Origin: Linyphia triangularis
Lineage: Eukaryota > Arthropoda > Arachnida > Araneae > Linyphiidae
Direction of reading: 5' to 3'
DNA: 64,000 nucleotides
Assembly: GCA_963978545.1 (NCBI GenBank)
Contig: OZ021728.1
Span: forward strand, 1,054,001 to 1,118,000
Made by a program: the position numbers and the translations under genes. The notes under the pieces are model-generated. The model saw only the letters and a list, made by a program, of their open reading frames with translations. It was not told the origin of the DNA and did no database searches. Below, in pieces: positions 1-12,340 of this stretch (position 1 is the stretch's first letter; every line of letters starts with the position of its first letter).

Positions 1-130
1 AAAAACTTAGTTTCTGGCAAAATTGAAAATCAATTTTAAAAAAATCATGTATCGATATTTTATCGATATTTTTTTCTATGCAACGATATAGTATCGAGAT
101 TTGTTTTGATCGATATTTCCCGACCTCTAG
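1..130. repeat. AT-rich repeat fragment rich in TATCGATA words
   Basis: The motif 'atcgatattt' and its near-inverse occur several times, ending at 'cccgacctctag' near 125. It looks like the terminal part of a DNA element cut by the window edge, but no second end is visible. No coding potential is seen. Confidence 0.3.
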
Positions 131-172
131 TACCAACAGAGGCGCTGTCTCTTGATTGCGAATCTCAGCTGA

Positions 173-660
173 AATAGGGGTGTGAAACATTGCACAACTT
201 TTAATTCACTATTATACTGACGGGGATTTACCTTTTTTATATTTTCATCATTCATTTGGAAAATAAATTGTGTTTGGTGTTATATTTTTGGAAATAGTTC
301 TTAAAATGGTACTTTAAAAAAAAAAATACACTGCCTAAATGGCGATTTTGGGGATATGCTTTTCTATAATTGTTACATTATCCTTTTTTGTAAATGAAAC
401 AGAGAAGAAAAGAAAAACGATGCTCAAAGGAAGAGAACTCTTAGGTTGAAGACATTCGTTTTTCAAATTTGTACGCCTTTATAGCCATTTTACGGAAATT
501 TCGGAGGTTGGGATGTTTGGAATACTTAATTACTACAGCGATTTTGATCAAAATCGTTAAAGCCGTTTTTTTAGCTATGAGTGAACGGGAGCTATGAGCA
601 TGTGCAATTTTGACGAAAACCTTAATGGTAGGTCCCATAGACGTTATTTTCAAGTTTTTA
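173..660 (+). repeat. Foldback-like family, copy 1 (single arm)
   Basis: The arm starts near 'aggggtgtgaaacattgc' and ends near 'tggtaggtcccatag'. The same text, diverged, recurs at 1764-2180 and 12660-13170 on this strand and reversed at 3208-3560 and 7557-7870. Short antisense ORFs across it are by-products of the repeat and resemble no protein I know. Confidence 0.6.
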
Positions 661-1489
661 ATTTTTGTCGTTTCATTTTGTATTTTAATTATTCGGTCAC
701 TTTCGTACCTATACTCATGAAATGTCAATGTTTTACGCAAATTAGTTTCTAATTGCACTGAACTATAAGATTGTAACATATAAGTTCCTGTTAATAATAT
801 CAAGCGATGGATATTACAATTGTAGTTGTGCCAATGTTTCTAATATTTGAAATTGCGTAATCAACACTGCTTCAATATCCTTTTCGCTTTTATTAAAACC
901 TTCGACAAAAGAATTTTTAATACAACTAAGAAAGTCGTATAACAAATTTACTTCACGAAAATTGACGCAACGCTACCCTAGACAATTCTAAACACTTAAT
1001 TTATCGCAATTTAATAAAATAAAATTCAACATTTTCCGCATTCAAACTTCAGAATGTACTATCGGATCATTTTTTTTAAAGATTAAATCTAGTTTACAAG
1101 CTATAAATCTAATTATAATTTTATTAAATGTCGTTCCAATTTTTTCTTAATAAAATCCTTTTCTTGACAAGAATTATTGTGTTTACAACACTTTCACAAA
1201 TTTCAATTAAAGTGTGAGAATGCTTCTTCGTTCTCTAGAAAAGTATATTTTCTTTAGATATAAATCTTTCTCTCCACACATTGGAACAAGCGTAGAAATA
1301 AAATAAGAAAGAGAAAACCAATTTCAGCTGTCAAATAAGAACAGAAAGTCGACAATGGTGAGGCTAACAAACATGAATATTTCATTGCTGTGGATGATTA
1401 TAAATTTTAGTTTTCCAGCTTCGTCGTATTCAGTTCAATCTCTTTTAAAAGGAAGTTGACATTTTAATGGTTTTGAACGAGAACCTGGG
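661..1489. other. No gene seen
   Basis: AT-rich sequence with short runs of A and T. I see no long ORF, splice-flanked exon, RNA gene or clear terminal inverted repeat. Confidence 0.5.
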
Positions 1490-1691
1490 GTTTTAGAGTA
1501 GTCATAAAAGGAGAAAAAAATGATGTCTGGGAATATTCGGGACTTCTAAATCTCAGGGATGATAAATTGATTTACGGAAAGCAAAACTTACACAGAAAAC
1601 CACCATGTTATACATTATTTATAGGCTTTTCACTTATTTTAATTGCCACAGGGTAAAGAAAGTATTGCTTTCGGCCAAAACAAATGTCAAT

Positions 1692-1735
<44 letters not shown>

Positions 1736-1770
1736 ATTTTCCCACTTTTTGGAACACCCTGACTTCAACT
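1490..1770. repeat. Repeat segment shared with 4590-4800, with a long poly-T tract
   Basis: The words 'atgatgtctggga' and 'accaccatgttata' occur in the same order here and at about 4617-4700. A poly-T run of about 41 bases lies at 1693-1733. The segment seems to be an internal part of the foldback-like family rather than a separate gene. Confidence 0.5.
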
Positions 1771-3560
1771 AGGGCTGAGGAACATCGCATAATTTTCAAT
1801 TACAGCAATTTTAATTAGCAGCTACCTTTGGCGATATTTTTTGCAATAATTTTTACATGGACAAAAAGAAAAATTGCGCAAAAAAATAAATAAATTAATC
1901 TTTGATGGGAGATGCTCAAAAGCAGAGAACTCTGTGCTAAAGGTTTTTCATTAGTTTACACTTTTATCGTATTTTTATGGGAATCTCGGAGCTGGTAATG
2001 TTTAGAATTCCTTAAGAGCGATTTGAATCAAAATCCTTAGAGCCGTTTTTTAGCAATTACTAAAAAACATGACCTTTTCATTGGCAGCTTATGCCCTAAA
2101 TGGACGAAAACAACTATAACGGAAGGTCCCCACCAAACGGCACACAAAATTTGAACATCGTAGGTTAAGTTCTTCGAGAGTTATACTGACCACAAACATA
2201 TTGAAAGACATTTTTCTAGACCACTTTTTGTAAATCAGGATGTTCCAAAACTTGGAGAAATGCAAAAAAAAATCGATTTTTACTTTAAATACCCATATGT
2301 ATACATAGGGTAATGATAAGTATAGTATTCGGTCCAAAAAAAAATCGATTTTTTGGCATTCCTTCATGCTTTGCAACATTCCGATTTAAAAAAATGAATC
2401 TAGAAAAAATTTATGTCTGTGTGTATGTGTGTCTGTGGTCAGTATAACTCCCAAACTAATTTACCTACGATGTCGAAATTTGGTTTGAGGGTCAGTGGTT
2501 TCCATGGGAGTTACTATTAAGTTTTTCGTCAAAATCGCACATGCGCATCATGTAGCTCCCATTGAAAAAAAATCATGTTTTTCAAAGATTTCAAAAAATG
2601 AATCTAGAAAAAATTTCTGTCTGTGTGTATGCATGTGTGTCTGTGGTCAGTATAATTCCCAAACTAATTTACCTACGATGTCGAAATTTGGTTTGAGGGT
2701 CAGTGGTTTCCATGGGAGTTACTATTAAGTTTTTCTTCAAAATCACACATGCGCATCATGTAGCTCTCATTGAAAAAAATCATGTTTTTCAAAGATTGCA
2801 AAAAATGAATCTAGAAAAAATTTATGTCTGTGTGTATGTGTGTCTGTGGTCAGTATAATTCCCAAAGAAATTTACCTACGATGTCGAAATTTGGTTTGAG
2901 GGTCAGTGGTTTCCATGGGAGTTACTATTAAGTTTTTCGTCAAAATCGCACATGCGCATCATGTAGCTCCCATTGAAAAAAATCATGTTTTTCAAATATT
3001 GCAAAAAATGAATCTAGAAAAAATTTATGTCTGTGTGTATGTGTGTCTGTGGTCAGTATAATTCCCAAAGAAATTTACCTACGATGTCGAAATTTGGTTT
3101 GAGGGTCAGTGGTTTCCATGGGAGTTACTATTAAGTTTTTCGTCAAAATCGCACATGCGCATCATGTAGCTCCCATTGAAAAAAATCATGTTTTTCAAAG
3201 ATTGCAAAAAAAGGCTCTAACGATTTTGATAAAAATCGCTGTGGTAATGCCTCTTAAGGAGTTCTAAACATCCCCACCTCTGAAATTCCCATAAAAATGT
3301 TTTAATAGAGTAAAGTTGAAAAACGAATGCTTTCAACACAGAGTTCTCTTTCCTCGAGTATACCTCATCAAACGATCGTTTTTTCCTTCTCCCCTCAGTT
3401 TCGCTTATAATAAAGGATAATATAAGGATTATCGAAAAGTATAATCATCATTTTGGGGGAGTTTTTAATCACCAGCTATTTCTTCTAAATAAATGATATA
3501 AAAACGGTGAATGACACGTCAGTGTAACTAACTGAGTGGCTGCTGAAGACCCGTTGAAAG
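1764..3560. mobile_element. Foldback-like element with inverted arms and a tandem-repeat core
   Basis: The left arm (1764-2380) reads in the same sense as the copy at 173-660. The right arm (about 3208-3560) is its reverse complement; for example 'taacgattttgataaaaatc' near 3218 answers the same text read inversely near 2015-2040. Between them is an array of about 204-bp units. Long inverted arms with a repetitive core and no transposase are typical of foldback or long-TIR non-autonomous elements. Exact termini and target duplication are not clear. Confidence 0.5.
2390..3207 (+). repeat. Tandem array, four units of about 204 bp
   Basis: Each unit begins at an 'atgaatctagaaaaaa' block at 2394, 2598, 2805 and 3008, giving spacings of 204, 207 and 203. 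Each contains 'gtctgtggtcagtataa', 'ttggtttgagggtcagtgg' and 'cacatgcgcatcatgtagct'. Units differ by few bases, so expansion is fairly recent. Short ORFs inside it simply follow the repeat. Confidence 0.9.
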
Positions 3561-3589
3561 GAGTTTACATTTGTGAAACAGATGTAGTA

Positions 3590-3960
3590 ATGGGCATTTG
3601 GTGATTTTTTTTTCATTTAACGATTAGAAAAATCGCAAAATTCAAAAACGTGGTATCAAAAAGAAAACTAAAACATGAATAACAATAAAATTAAGTTAAA
3701 ATATATAATATTTAGATTATTTAGGCCTTTTTGGTGATTTTTTTGGTTGGTACCTGGCAAACGGATTAGTATCAAATAAAGTTAAAATACAAATAATTAT
3801 AAAATTAAATTATAACTGAAAATAAAAATAGTTGCGAGAAACCGCATTTATCTGTAAAAAAGCACCAAACAAAATTGTACCAAACAAATGTCTTATAGTA
3901 TATCAGAAGCAAAAAAGTTTTGTATTCTTCAAATTTTTTTTTTGTGCAGAGCAGTCTCAT
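3590..3960 (+). repeat. Dispersed repeat, second copy at 33650-33950
   Basis: Both copies contain a 'ggcaattttt/ggtgattttt' block, then an AT-rich stretch, then 'aaaccgcatttatctg' here against 'aaactgcatttatcgg' there, followed by 'taaaaaagcaccaaac' or similar. No coding content is recognisable. Confidence 0.5.
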
Positions 3961-4494
3961 GCCCGGCCCTTTACCAACTTGAAAATCAGGACCAAAATAA
4001 AACAACAAAGAAATAAAATCAAATAAATATTTGCTTGGAAATGAAAAAAAAAATTAACAAATGTCGTAATGACTTGAAAGTTTTCAGTGAATTTCAATAT
4101 TTTGTCTACATTCAGATTATTAGCATTACGCTAACACCGCGCATGCGCAGAGCGTCGATTTGCAGTAAATATATGGAAAATTATAACAATATTCGAACTG
4201 TTTATCGGACAGACGATTGTAATACATAAAAATAATCAGAAAAATAAGAGAGAAATAATAAAATAACGTTTGGTTTTATTCTGACGTAATAAACAAATAT
4301 TGTTGCCATTCCAAGAATTTTTTTTAATGTCATTAAATTTTAATAAAATTAACTTTTAATCGAATTTAAAAGTATCTTTACAATCTCCGTGTACTAAAGC
4401 TTCTATTTCTTCGAATTTCGAACCTCTAGGTGCAAAACTGTGGATTTGTTTAATGTTTAGACGTAGAGACAACTCAGTTTTATATACATAGGTT
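3961..4494. other. No gene seen
   Basis: AT-rich filler between two repeats. Short ORFs on both strands lack any recognisable motif. Confidence 0.5.
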
Positions 4495-5025
4495 AAAAAT
4501 TGTGCGATGTTTTACACCCCTAGTTTTTTACCGAATGCTATACTTTCATTGCCCTATGTAAACATATTGAAAGTAAATAATTGATGTAAACGATAATAAC
4601 ATAATTGAAAGTAAAAATGATGTCTGGGACTTTTAAATTACGGAATGGAATAAAATTGAAATGGAATAAAGAACAAAAGAACCACCATGTTATAGATTAT
4701 TTATAGACTTTTTATTTTCAATTGCCCCTATGTTTATATAGGGTTCAGAAAGTAATGTTTTCTCAAAAAAATTTCATTCCCCCCCTACACGTTTTGGAAC
4801 ATCCTGACTTCAAAGAGGTTGTAAATTTAATGACCGTCTGTGTGTACGTGGTCAGAATAAAACTCTCAAACAGATTGACCAACGAAGTTCAAATTTGGTG
4901 TATAAGTTAATGGTGGCCATTGGACCTACCATTAAGGATTTAGTCAAAATTGCGCATAAGGTAACTGCCAATGAAAAAAAAATCATGATTTTCAGACATT
5001 GTTTTTGTGGCAATGCATCTTAAGG

Positions 5026-7548
5026 CAGCGATTCTCAACCTGTGGGGGGGGGGGGGGCACGAGCACACTAGAGGGGAGGCGCGAGAATATCCAAGAGAAC
5101 ATATTATTTAAAAAAATTGAATACCTGACTGAAAGGAAAGCACACATACACATAGAAAACAAAATACATTTCGACATATCTAACAAATAAAGTAAAACAA
5201 CTTACTAAATCAAAACTTACTTAATCAAAACATACTAAATTAAAAACAAATTTAATAATTATTAGTGACTTCCTTGGGCCTGTCTTTCAGAGCAAAGTTT
5301 TTCGAAGGAAGGCTTAATATTAAAAATATCCACTCTCAGTTCTGTTTCTATATTTAGCCGAGATCTGTATTTTGTCTTCAAAGAAGCCACAGCAGAAAAT
5401 CCAGTTTCACAAAAGTAGGATAATGAAAATGGTAATAGAATGCGAAATGCCCTTGTTTTTAGTGCAGAAAAATCATCCTCTAATTACGCCCATAATTCAA
5501 ATAGTGATTTATTACTAAATTGTCTTTTGGTTTTGCCACTTGTCGTGAAGTCTATGAATTTTTCTTCCTCATCAATTGAGAGTCCTTCGGGAGTCTTATG
5601 AAATGGATCCTTAACCCACTCGTAAGTTGCTATCAGTTTGTCGTCAGCAAGAAAATACTTTTTAAAATTCTTTGCCAGCGTAGCAAAATGATTTTCAATG
5701 GTTACAAAAACAACTTTTACATGTTCTTCTTCAGCCTTGTAAGTTTTAGTACAATCATCCACATTTGCAAACATTGTTCGATTTTTGCTTTAAATTTCTG
5801 CTCCACAATTCCAATTTTCTACAAAAAGAATTAACTTTATCACTCGTATCCAACGTATGTGTATTTGTTCCTTGGAGTTGACGATTCAAGTTATTTAATT
5901 TTTCAAATATGTTGACCAAGTTACTCAATTTCATCACAGATAAACTATCTCAAAAATTATCGGCTTCCGGTCTGTTTTCTTTTTCTAGGAAAATGGCGAT
6001 TTCTTCTCTTAATTCATAAACACGTTGCAAAAATTTCCCACATGATAACCATCGTGCCTCGCAACAAAATAGTAACACTGAATGTACTGAACCCATGCTG
6101 TTACAAAGTGCGAAAAAGATTCTCGATTTCAGGGATCTCATTTTTATATAATTTACTACGATTACAACCGTAGTTAACACAACATTCAGACCAGGACTCA
6201 TTTCTTTCGAAGCCAAAGCTTCTCTGTGGATCATGCAATGTGTCTAGACCCACTGAGGCGATTTCTGTTTTACAAGTGCTTGCATACCTTAGAATCTTCC
6301 GGACATTGAACGAGCACCATCGGTGCATATTTCGACGCAATTTTTTCGTTCTATATTTACCTCGTTCATAAAATCATTTAAAATTGCAAACAATGCGAGT
6401 GCTGTTGTTTGGAGTTCTATTGGTTTGCAGATAAGTAGTTCTTCTACTTCTGACATATTATCACAAAATCGAACAAAGGCAAATAAATTAGCATCTTTAT
6501 TACTATCTGTTACTTCATCAAGCTGTATTGAAAATAAATTGAGAAACTTCGAGAAAAGCTGACACTGTTACATCTTCAGCTATATCACCAATTCGACGAG
6601 CAACAGGTATCATTTGAAAGAGGTATGGACTGCAATTGTTTTGAAAAATTATCTCCAAACATAGTTTCTACAATCTCAATTGCTGCCAGCAAAATAAGCT
6701 CTTTACCAATGGTGTGAGGTTTTTTTACATCTGGCTATTTTATATGAAACTTTGTCAGATGCATTTTTAAAGCTTTTTTATTCACAGACAAAATTTCTTT
6801 AAAAAGGATATTTGCTTTTGATATAATTTCAATTTTAATTCGAAGAATTCTCTAGGTTTGTTGACGTACTCACTATGAAGCGTTTCCAAATGTCGTTTAA
6901 GATTATTAGGTTTCATGCTGTCTGCGACCAATAGTTTTGAGCAAATGATACACAGGGACTTTTCTTCTTCCATTTACTTCAGTACTGGTAAACCCAAAAT
7001 TTAAGTATTCTTGAGAATATTTTCTTGATATTATTTTCGGAACCACACTCATCTGTATACTTGCTTGTTGATGCTTGACTATCGTCTAATGCTCGCTTAC
7101 TTCCGCTTAAAAATTTATCCATGAGTCTGCATAAATCTGCTGCCGTGAATATTTAATATGGTGAATTGCAATCAACACGAAAACATATATATAACATACA
7201 CATTCACGATAGAATCGATAGAAGGATCGACTCGAATGAGACTGGCTGGAATTGAAACTTGGGTAATCGAAAAATTTTCTTCTTCCGATGAGAAAACATT
7301 TGCTCTGCGCATGCTCGAGACAGCATCGGTCGTGTTCACCGCCCGCTTGGTAAAATGCCAGATGTGGTTTCTCGCCAACGTTGGCTCACTTTTACTCTTG
7401 TTTTGGCAGTTAGTTAAAAATAATTTAAAAACAGAATTCAAAATACTCAATATGCATTATTGTTGTATACATTTTATTGTAAGCTGGGGCGCGATGAAAA
7501 TTATGATTGAAAACTGGGCCGCGAATACTGAAAGGTTGAGAAACGCTG
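5026..7548 (-). mobile_element. hAT transposon (Charlie/ZBED-like), degenerate
   Basis: The ends are 'cagcgattctcaacctgtgg' at 5026 and 'aggttgagaaacgctg' ending at 7548. These are inverted copies of the classic CAGNG...TTCTCAACCT terminus of Charlie-type hAT elements. The flanks 'tcttaagg' (5018-5025) and 'ttttaaga' (7549-7556) form an 8-bp target duplication with two mismatches. A broken transposase lies inside on the minus strand. A G-run follows the left terminus. Confidence 0.88.
5250..7110 (-). pseudogene. hAT transposase remnant with BED zinc finger (ZBED5/FAM200-like)
   Basis: Read on the minus strand, the protein starts near 7110 with 'MDKFLSGSKRALDDSQ', continues as 'EYLNFGFTS', then shifts frame into the ORF at 6973-6782. 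That ORF carries the BED-type finger: C-x2-C in 'CIIC', and 'LKRHLETLH' as the histidine pair. Further on (6234-5950), 'MIHREALASKEMSP' and 'RVYELREEIAIFL' match the conserved core of the ZBED5/FAM200 branch of hAT transposases as I know that family. C-terminal pieces follow at 5937-5755 and 5774-5484 in other frames. Several frameshifts and stops separate the pieces, so no active protein is expected. The family normally binds terminal repeats and cuts DNA in the nucleus. Confidence 0.85.
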
Positions 7549-7870
7549 TTTTAAGATGTTCTAAACATCCCCACTTCCGAAATTCCCGTAAAAATGCTAT
7601 AAAAGCGTAAAGGCGTTAAAAAACGAATACACTCAACTCAAAGTTCTTGAGCATCGTTCATCAACATCCGTTTTTCTCCTCTCCTCTGTTTCACTTAAAA
7701 GAAAGGATAATGTAAGAATTACCGAAAAGTGTATCGCCAAAATCGCCCAGTGCTGTTTCTCTTTTTAAAGTCTAAAATAAAAATTATTTCTGAATGAATG
7801 GTGAAAATGTAAATAACACCAATCCGCGTCAGTATAATCTAGTGCAACGGAAAGTTGTGCCACACTCCTA

Positions 7871-8821
7871 TTTTTTTCAATTAATGAAAAACTGAGACAG
7901 AAAATGCATCCACCTCTTATTCCTCGTGTAATATAGTGTAACGGTAAACAAACAAACAAAATCGGAGTTAATATAAAGGATTTATAAGGATTTGTTTTCA
8001 TGGATCAGTTTTTCAGTAATGATGTTTCGGAATTTTTTTCTCCTATAACCCCAAAGACGGAAAATAATAAAAAAATTCCCCTCGCGTTGACTTCTTTTAT
8101 TTGAATAAATTGTTAAACACGCTTCACTAACTCTTTTGAAATCGGGAAAAGTATCAATTTTTTTAGATACAACGAGACAAAGGAAATAATACTTGATGAA
8201 AATAATATCTCCCGGATTAGTATCCTATCATATTTCTTTCATCTTTCTGAAATACTGATAAAGTTATCTCATACTTTATTCTCCACTTCAACAATAGAAC
8301 TAATACAAACCCGAAATTTATTGAAAGAAATGTGCGGAAATAAAATCAAGAACAGGGTTTTGATTAAACATAATTCGGAATATTTTGAAGGTGCTTGTTA
8401 CTTGCAAATAATTTGTCACTTATAATTTAAAAAAAATATTTATGGCGCTTGTACATAATGTTGTAGCGAATGATTGTGAACAGTGGTTACTTACGAATTT
8501 TCTGTCAACCGTTGACTAACTTTTTGTTAGCGGCAATAAGTTTGAATCGCATTACTACCTCATAGGTCTAGTTCGGCTCGGACCAGCTATCGGGGCCCGA
8601 TGATGAGAGAAATTAAAGTAAATTATAAACTCCAACTCGAATTATAATTCACAATTTGTTATTCCAATCTAAATCGTAAATAAAAGCAAAGTTTTTAATA
8701 TAAATCTGCATAGTAAATATGCATTGCCATTTTTACGTGCAATTGCAACTTCTTGAGCTCAGATCGAGTTTTCATAGTGTTTGACCACTAAGAACAAAAT
8801 ATCCACTCCGAACTATTTACT

Positions 8822-8853
<32 letters not shown>

Positions 8854-8999
8854 CCCTCCTCTCCCAAATAACAAAAAAAAAACTCGATTGAACACATTGT
8901 CATCTACAACGATCTACGAAATCTGATGATAAGTCTGACGTAAGGCAATAAAAACACATATTTTTTATTTATTTTGGTTAAAATATTTTTAGCAACAGC
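7871..8999. other. No gene seen; contains a CT microsatellite
   Basis: A (TC)n run lies at about 8825-8853. The rest is AT-rich with no supported exon or element end. Confidence 0.55.
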
Positions 9000-9413
9000 T
9001 AGGCGACCACTATATGCTGAGAAGAGCTGAGCGGAGTGGATTAGAGCCAGCTCCAAGTTCATTAAGCTTGGCGTCCACTTTCGCTAAGCAGAGCAGAGCG
9101 GAGTGGATTAGAGCCAATCTGGGCGTCCACCATCGCTGAGCAGAGTGTATTTGAGCCAATTGCAAGTCTGTGAACGTCCGTTGTAGCACGAGGCACGTTC
9201 ACAGACTTGCAATTGGCTCTAATCCACTCCGCTCTGATCTACTCTGCTCAGCTATAGTGAACGCCAAACTTTAAATAGCACGATCCCGCTCTGCTCTGAT
9301 CTGCTCATTCATAGTGGACGTTAACTACACGTACAACGCTTGGGAGCGTTCTTGGAGGACTATTTTACCCACTCTGCTCTGCTCGTAGTGAACGCTCAGC
9401 TTTAAAGGGTATT
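9000..9413. mobile_element. Palindromic MITE, copy 1
   Basis: The arm motif 'gcgtccactatcgctgagca' is repeated on the left (near 9000, 9069, 9122) and inverted on the right (to about 9413). At the centre, 'gagccaattgcaagtctgtg' (from 9153) is answered by its exact inverse ending near 9218, with a loop of under 20 bases. 'gagcggagtggattagagcc' recurs in both arms. There is no coding content. A second copy is at 10461-10770. Confidence 0.8.
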
Positions 9414-10460
9414 TATTAGTATTTAGAAGGGGATTATTGAAGATTGTATGAAGATAGAATGGGTTATCATTGACGTCGAATCAATGTGCCTAGTTTCAGC
9501 CCGATTAAATGACGGCAAGGGCATTAATTCAAACACACATTTCGAGGTTAATACAAAAGATTTAAAAAATACTTTAAATTGTTATATTTAAAAAAAATGT
9601 TGAAAATAAGTCAATTCCTCCAATCCCCTGTTGACCTCATCGATATAAATAAACAACTGGATGGACTGCTTAACGTTGTGAAAATGAAGCCGTTGCCAGA
9701 TGCCGTTGGTGGGATAAAAAATACGGATTGCCGAGGATTGAAAATAAATTTTGGGTTGTACACAGCAGAAATGTCAATAGTAGACCTTAATTAGTAATAA
9801 TGTGCAAAAATATATATACTCTAGCATTTTGCAAGGTTTTTCACATTTCCATCCAACTATAAAAGTGAACTGTGATTGGTTAATCTTCCCACCAGCTTCC
9901 CGGCGCGTTTTTCTCTTTGCATTGACAATGGAGCAGTCTATCCAGTTGTTTATATATATATATATCGATGGTTGACCGATATTTTTCGACAACGCGGATG
10001 TTTAATTGGACGAAAGAAACTACATCGTTTATTTCGAAATGGAGAGTTAGGGATTCCAGATATCTTGAGAGGAAGTCCTGGTAAGTCGCTTTACTCGCTA
10101 TGTTACAATCCCAGTGCATTTAGAAACTAATTTGTATCAAACCTCCTTGAGTAGGTACGAAAAAGACCACATAATGAAATTACATACATAAAGAACTCGA
10201 AAAATAGCGTCTAATATATTTTATTTTATATTTGAAATCCTTGCGTCGTTGCATATTCAGTGACTCACACTGGTTTTATCTTTTGCTTTATTAATTTTCA
10301 TTTATATATATAGATATTAAATGAAAACAATTGATGTCATTCCATGAAGTGATCTTTTTCTTACCAAATATCAAGGCTGTTATAGAAAGTAGTTTCTAAA
10401 TGCTCCTTACGAGAACTTCCTCTTAAAAGAGTGTTGAGCCGCGTTCGCCACTTACTTTAA
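9414..10460. other. No supported gene between two MITE copies
   Basis: An ORF at 9579-9794 (71 codons) and overlapping ORFs at 9876-10130 have no motif that I recognise and no clear splice context. A TA microsatellite lies near 9950-9965. Confidence 0.4.
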
Positions 10461-10770
10461 AGCTTGGCGTCCACTATCGCTGAACAGATCAGAGCAGATC
10501 AGAGCAGAGCGGAGTGGATTAGAGCCAAAGCTTGGTGTCCACTATCGTTAAGCAGTGCAGAGCAGATCAGAGCGAAGTGGATTAGGGCCAATTACAAGGC
10601 TGTCAATGTCCATTGTAGGATCGAGTTTCGTGATATAATAGACATTGGCAGCCTTGTAATTGGCTACCAATGTCTACTATAGCACGAGCATCGAGCTACA
10701 ATGGACGTTGACAGCCTTGTAATTGGCTCTAATCCACTCCGCTCTGATCAGCGATAGTGGACGCCAAGCT
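10461..10770. mobile_element. Palindromic MITE, copy 2
   Basis: It begins 'agcttggcgtccactatcgc' and ends in the inverted form 'gcgatagtggacgccaagct'. The inner arms contain 'caaggctgtcaatgtcc' and inverted counterparts, and an arm piece is duplicated at about 10527-10600. The ORFs crossing it are palindrome by-products. Confidence 0.85.
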
Positions 10771-11925
10771 TCAGAGGCGGGGATATGACTTATGTTGGAG
10801 GTTTTCGTGGGCCGGATAACACTCAATATATGTGTATCTTTAATTATTATCGATTTAACGATATATAGCATTGTTGAAAACTGAAGAAAAAAATTGATAT
10901 TTTTCATCTTAACAAAATTACACTCGATAATTTTTTTTAATTATTTTTGAATTATTTGAAGGAAAAAAAACTTCATTAGTGAATCAAAGCTCAAAAAAGA
11001 ATCTTTTGTTTGAACGTGACGATGCGACCTAACTTTTATAATTACTTAAGCTGTGCTTCCAGATTACCCCGCTTTAGTCGATATTAATTGTGAGACAGTC
11101 GAAATCGTTCAGTTTATTTTAAGATAAAGTCGCAGTATTTGTCGCAACCAACTTTAATAAAATAAGATTCATTTACCTTATTACTATATTTATTCTTAAT
11201 GAAACCATCTTTCTGAAAGCATCTTCATATAGTTTATTCGGACACGTAGTGGCGAATACATAATAACTACGTAATTTTAACATGACTATTTTGTGTAAAT
11301 TACAATCTCTCTGTTACATAAAAAAAAAATCCATAGCATGTAGCTTGATTTTTAACACGCTTTTATTAGTTTCACCTGTATGTTTGCTTGTAACCGACTC
11401 TTTTGAGCTCGATTTTGCCCTACTTTGAGCGATCAGATTTGATTCAAACTTTGCACACTTGTCAAAGACTGATGACAATACAATAATTCAATAAGTTTGT
11501 CGCTTTATCACAAGGATTAGCTCGTGTTGCCCTTGAGCCGTTAAATTTTAACCAACCAAGCTTCTACGGAATCGAACCCTGGTGTGCCGTTACTCGTTAC
11601 AATCCCAGTAATCGCAGAACCTATAATCGACAAATGATAAGGCAGACATTTGAAAGATTTGTCGTGGGAACGACGGTTATACAAAGTGTGTTTTTTTTTT
11701 AGTCGCATTATCCTGATCTTCAGGATTAGTGATTTTTTATATTCAGAGACACGGCAGTATTTTGTGTCAAGTTATAATACGGTGTGTACTAAGGCATACA
11801 CATTACTTAAATTTGAGACAAGCATGTGACTATTGGCAGGAATTACTGGAGAGTTTTGCACACTTAACCACTTAACTAAAAAAATTAACTAAAAAAAATT
11901 TGTAGTTTACAGAAAAAATAATTAA
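10771..11925. other. No gene seen; possible SINE scrap near 11540-11600
   Basis: Mostly AT-rich. The words 'aaccaaccaagc' and 'gaatcgaaccctgg' near 11548-11580 resemble a tRNA-derived SINE tail and a B box read in reverse, but the copy is too short to define. Confidence 0.35.
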
Positions 11926-12340
11926 TAGTTTAAAAAAACTAAAAAACACGCTTTAATAGAAAACCAAACTAAAAAGTAGAAAATAATTAATAGTTTAAAA
12001 AACTAAAAAACACTCTTTAATAGAAAAGTGAACTAAAAAGTAGAAAATAATTTTAAATAAATTTGAAATAAGAATAGAGTGATTAACAAGAAATATTTAT
12101 TTTATCGTAAAAAAGCGTGGGGTGCTCGATGTCAATTGTTATAAATATTTAATGACAGATATTGGTAAAAGTAGAACCATTATGAAAATATCTTAAAAAG
12201 CATTCCGCGCTTTTTTACGATAAAAAAAAAATATTTCTCGTTAATCACTGTATTCTTATTTCAAACTTATTTCAAATTATTTTCTACTTTTTAGTTCACT
12301 TTTCTATTAAAGCGTGTTTTTTAGTTTTTTAAACTATTAT
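11926..12340. mobile_element. Palindromic AT-rich MITE with arms of about 135 bp
   Basis: The left arm (about 11990-12125) and right arm (about 12205-12340) are reverse complements: 'tagaaaagtgaactaaaaag' on the left matches 'ctttttagttcacttttcta' on the right, and 'tcgtaaaaaagcg' matches 'cgcttttttacga'. The spacer is about 80 bp. The outer part of the left arm is duplicated at 11926-11990. Nothing is coded. Confidence 0.85.

Larger units (their letters stand above)
4495..7870 (-). mobile_element. Foldback-like family copy split by a hAT insertion
   Basis: The region 4528-5025 matches the family core, including one diverged copy of the 204-bp unit at about 4830-5000. The region 7557-7870 continues the family arm in reverse sense. 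Joining 5025 to 7557 reproduces the order seen uninterrupted at 3235-3275. The hAT at 5026-7548 therefore landed inside it. Text near 4499-4527 is an inverted family terminus ('gttttacacccctag'). Confidence 0.6.

Noticed and set aside
2495..2728. 77-codon ORF
   Set aside because: Product of the 204-bp tandem repeat.
7158..7610. 150-codon ORF on the plus strand
   Set aside because: It lies antisense to the start of the hAT transposase and crosses the element border; no motif.
9579..9794. 71-codon ORF with protein-like composition
   Set aside because: No recognised domain, no supporting exon structure, and flanked by MITEs; kept only as unassigned sequence.
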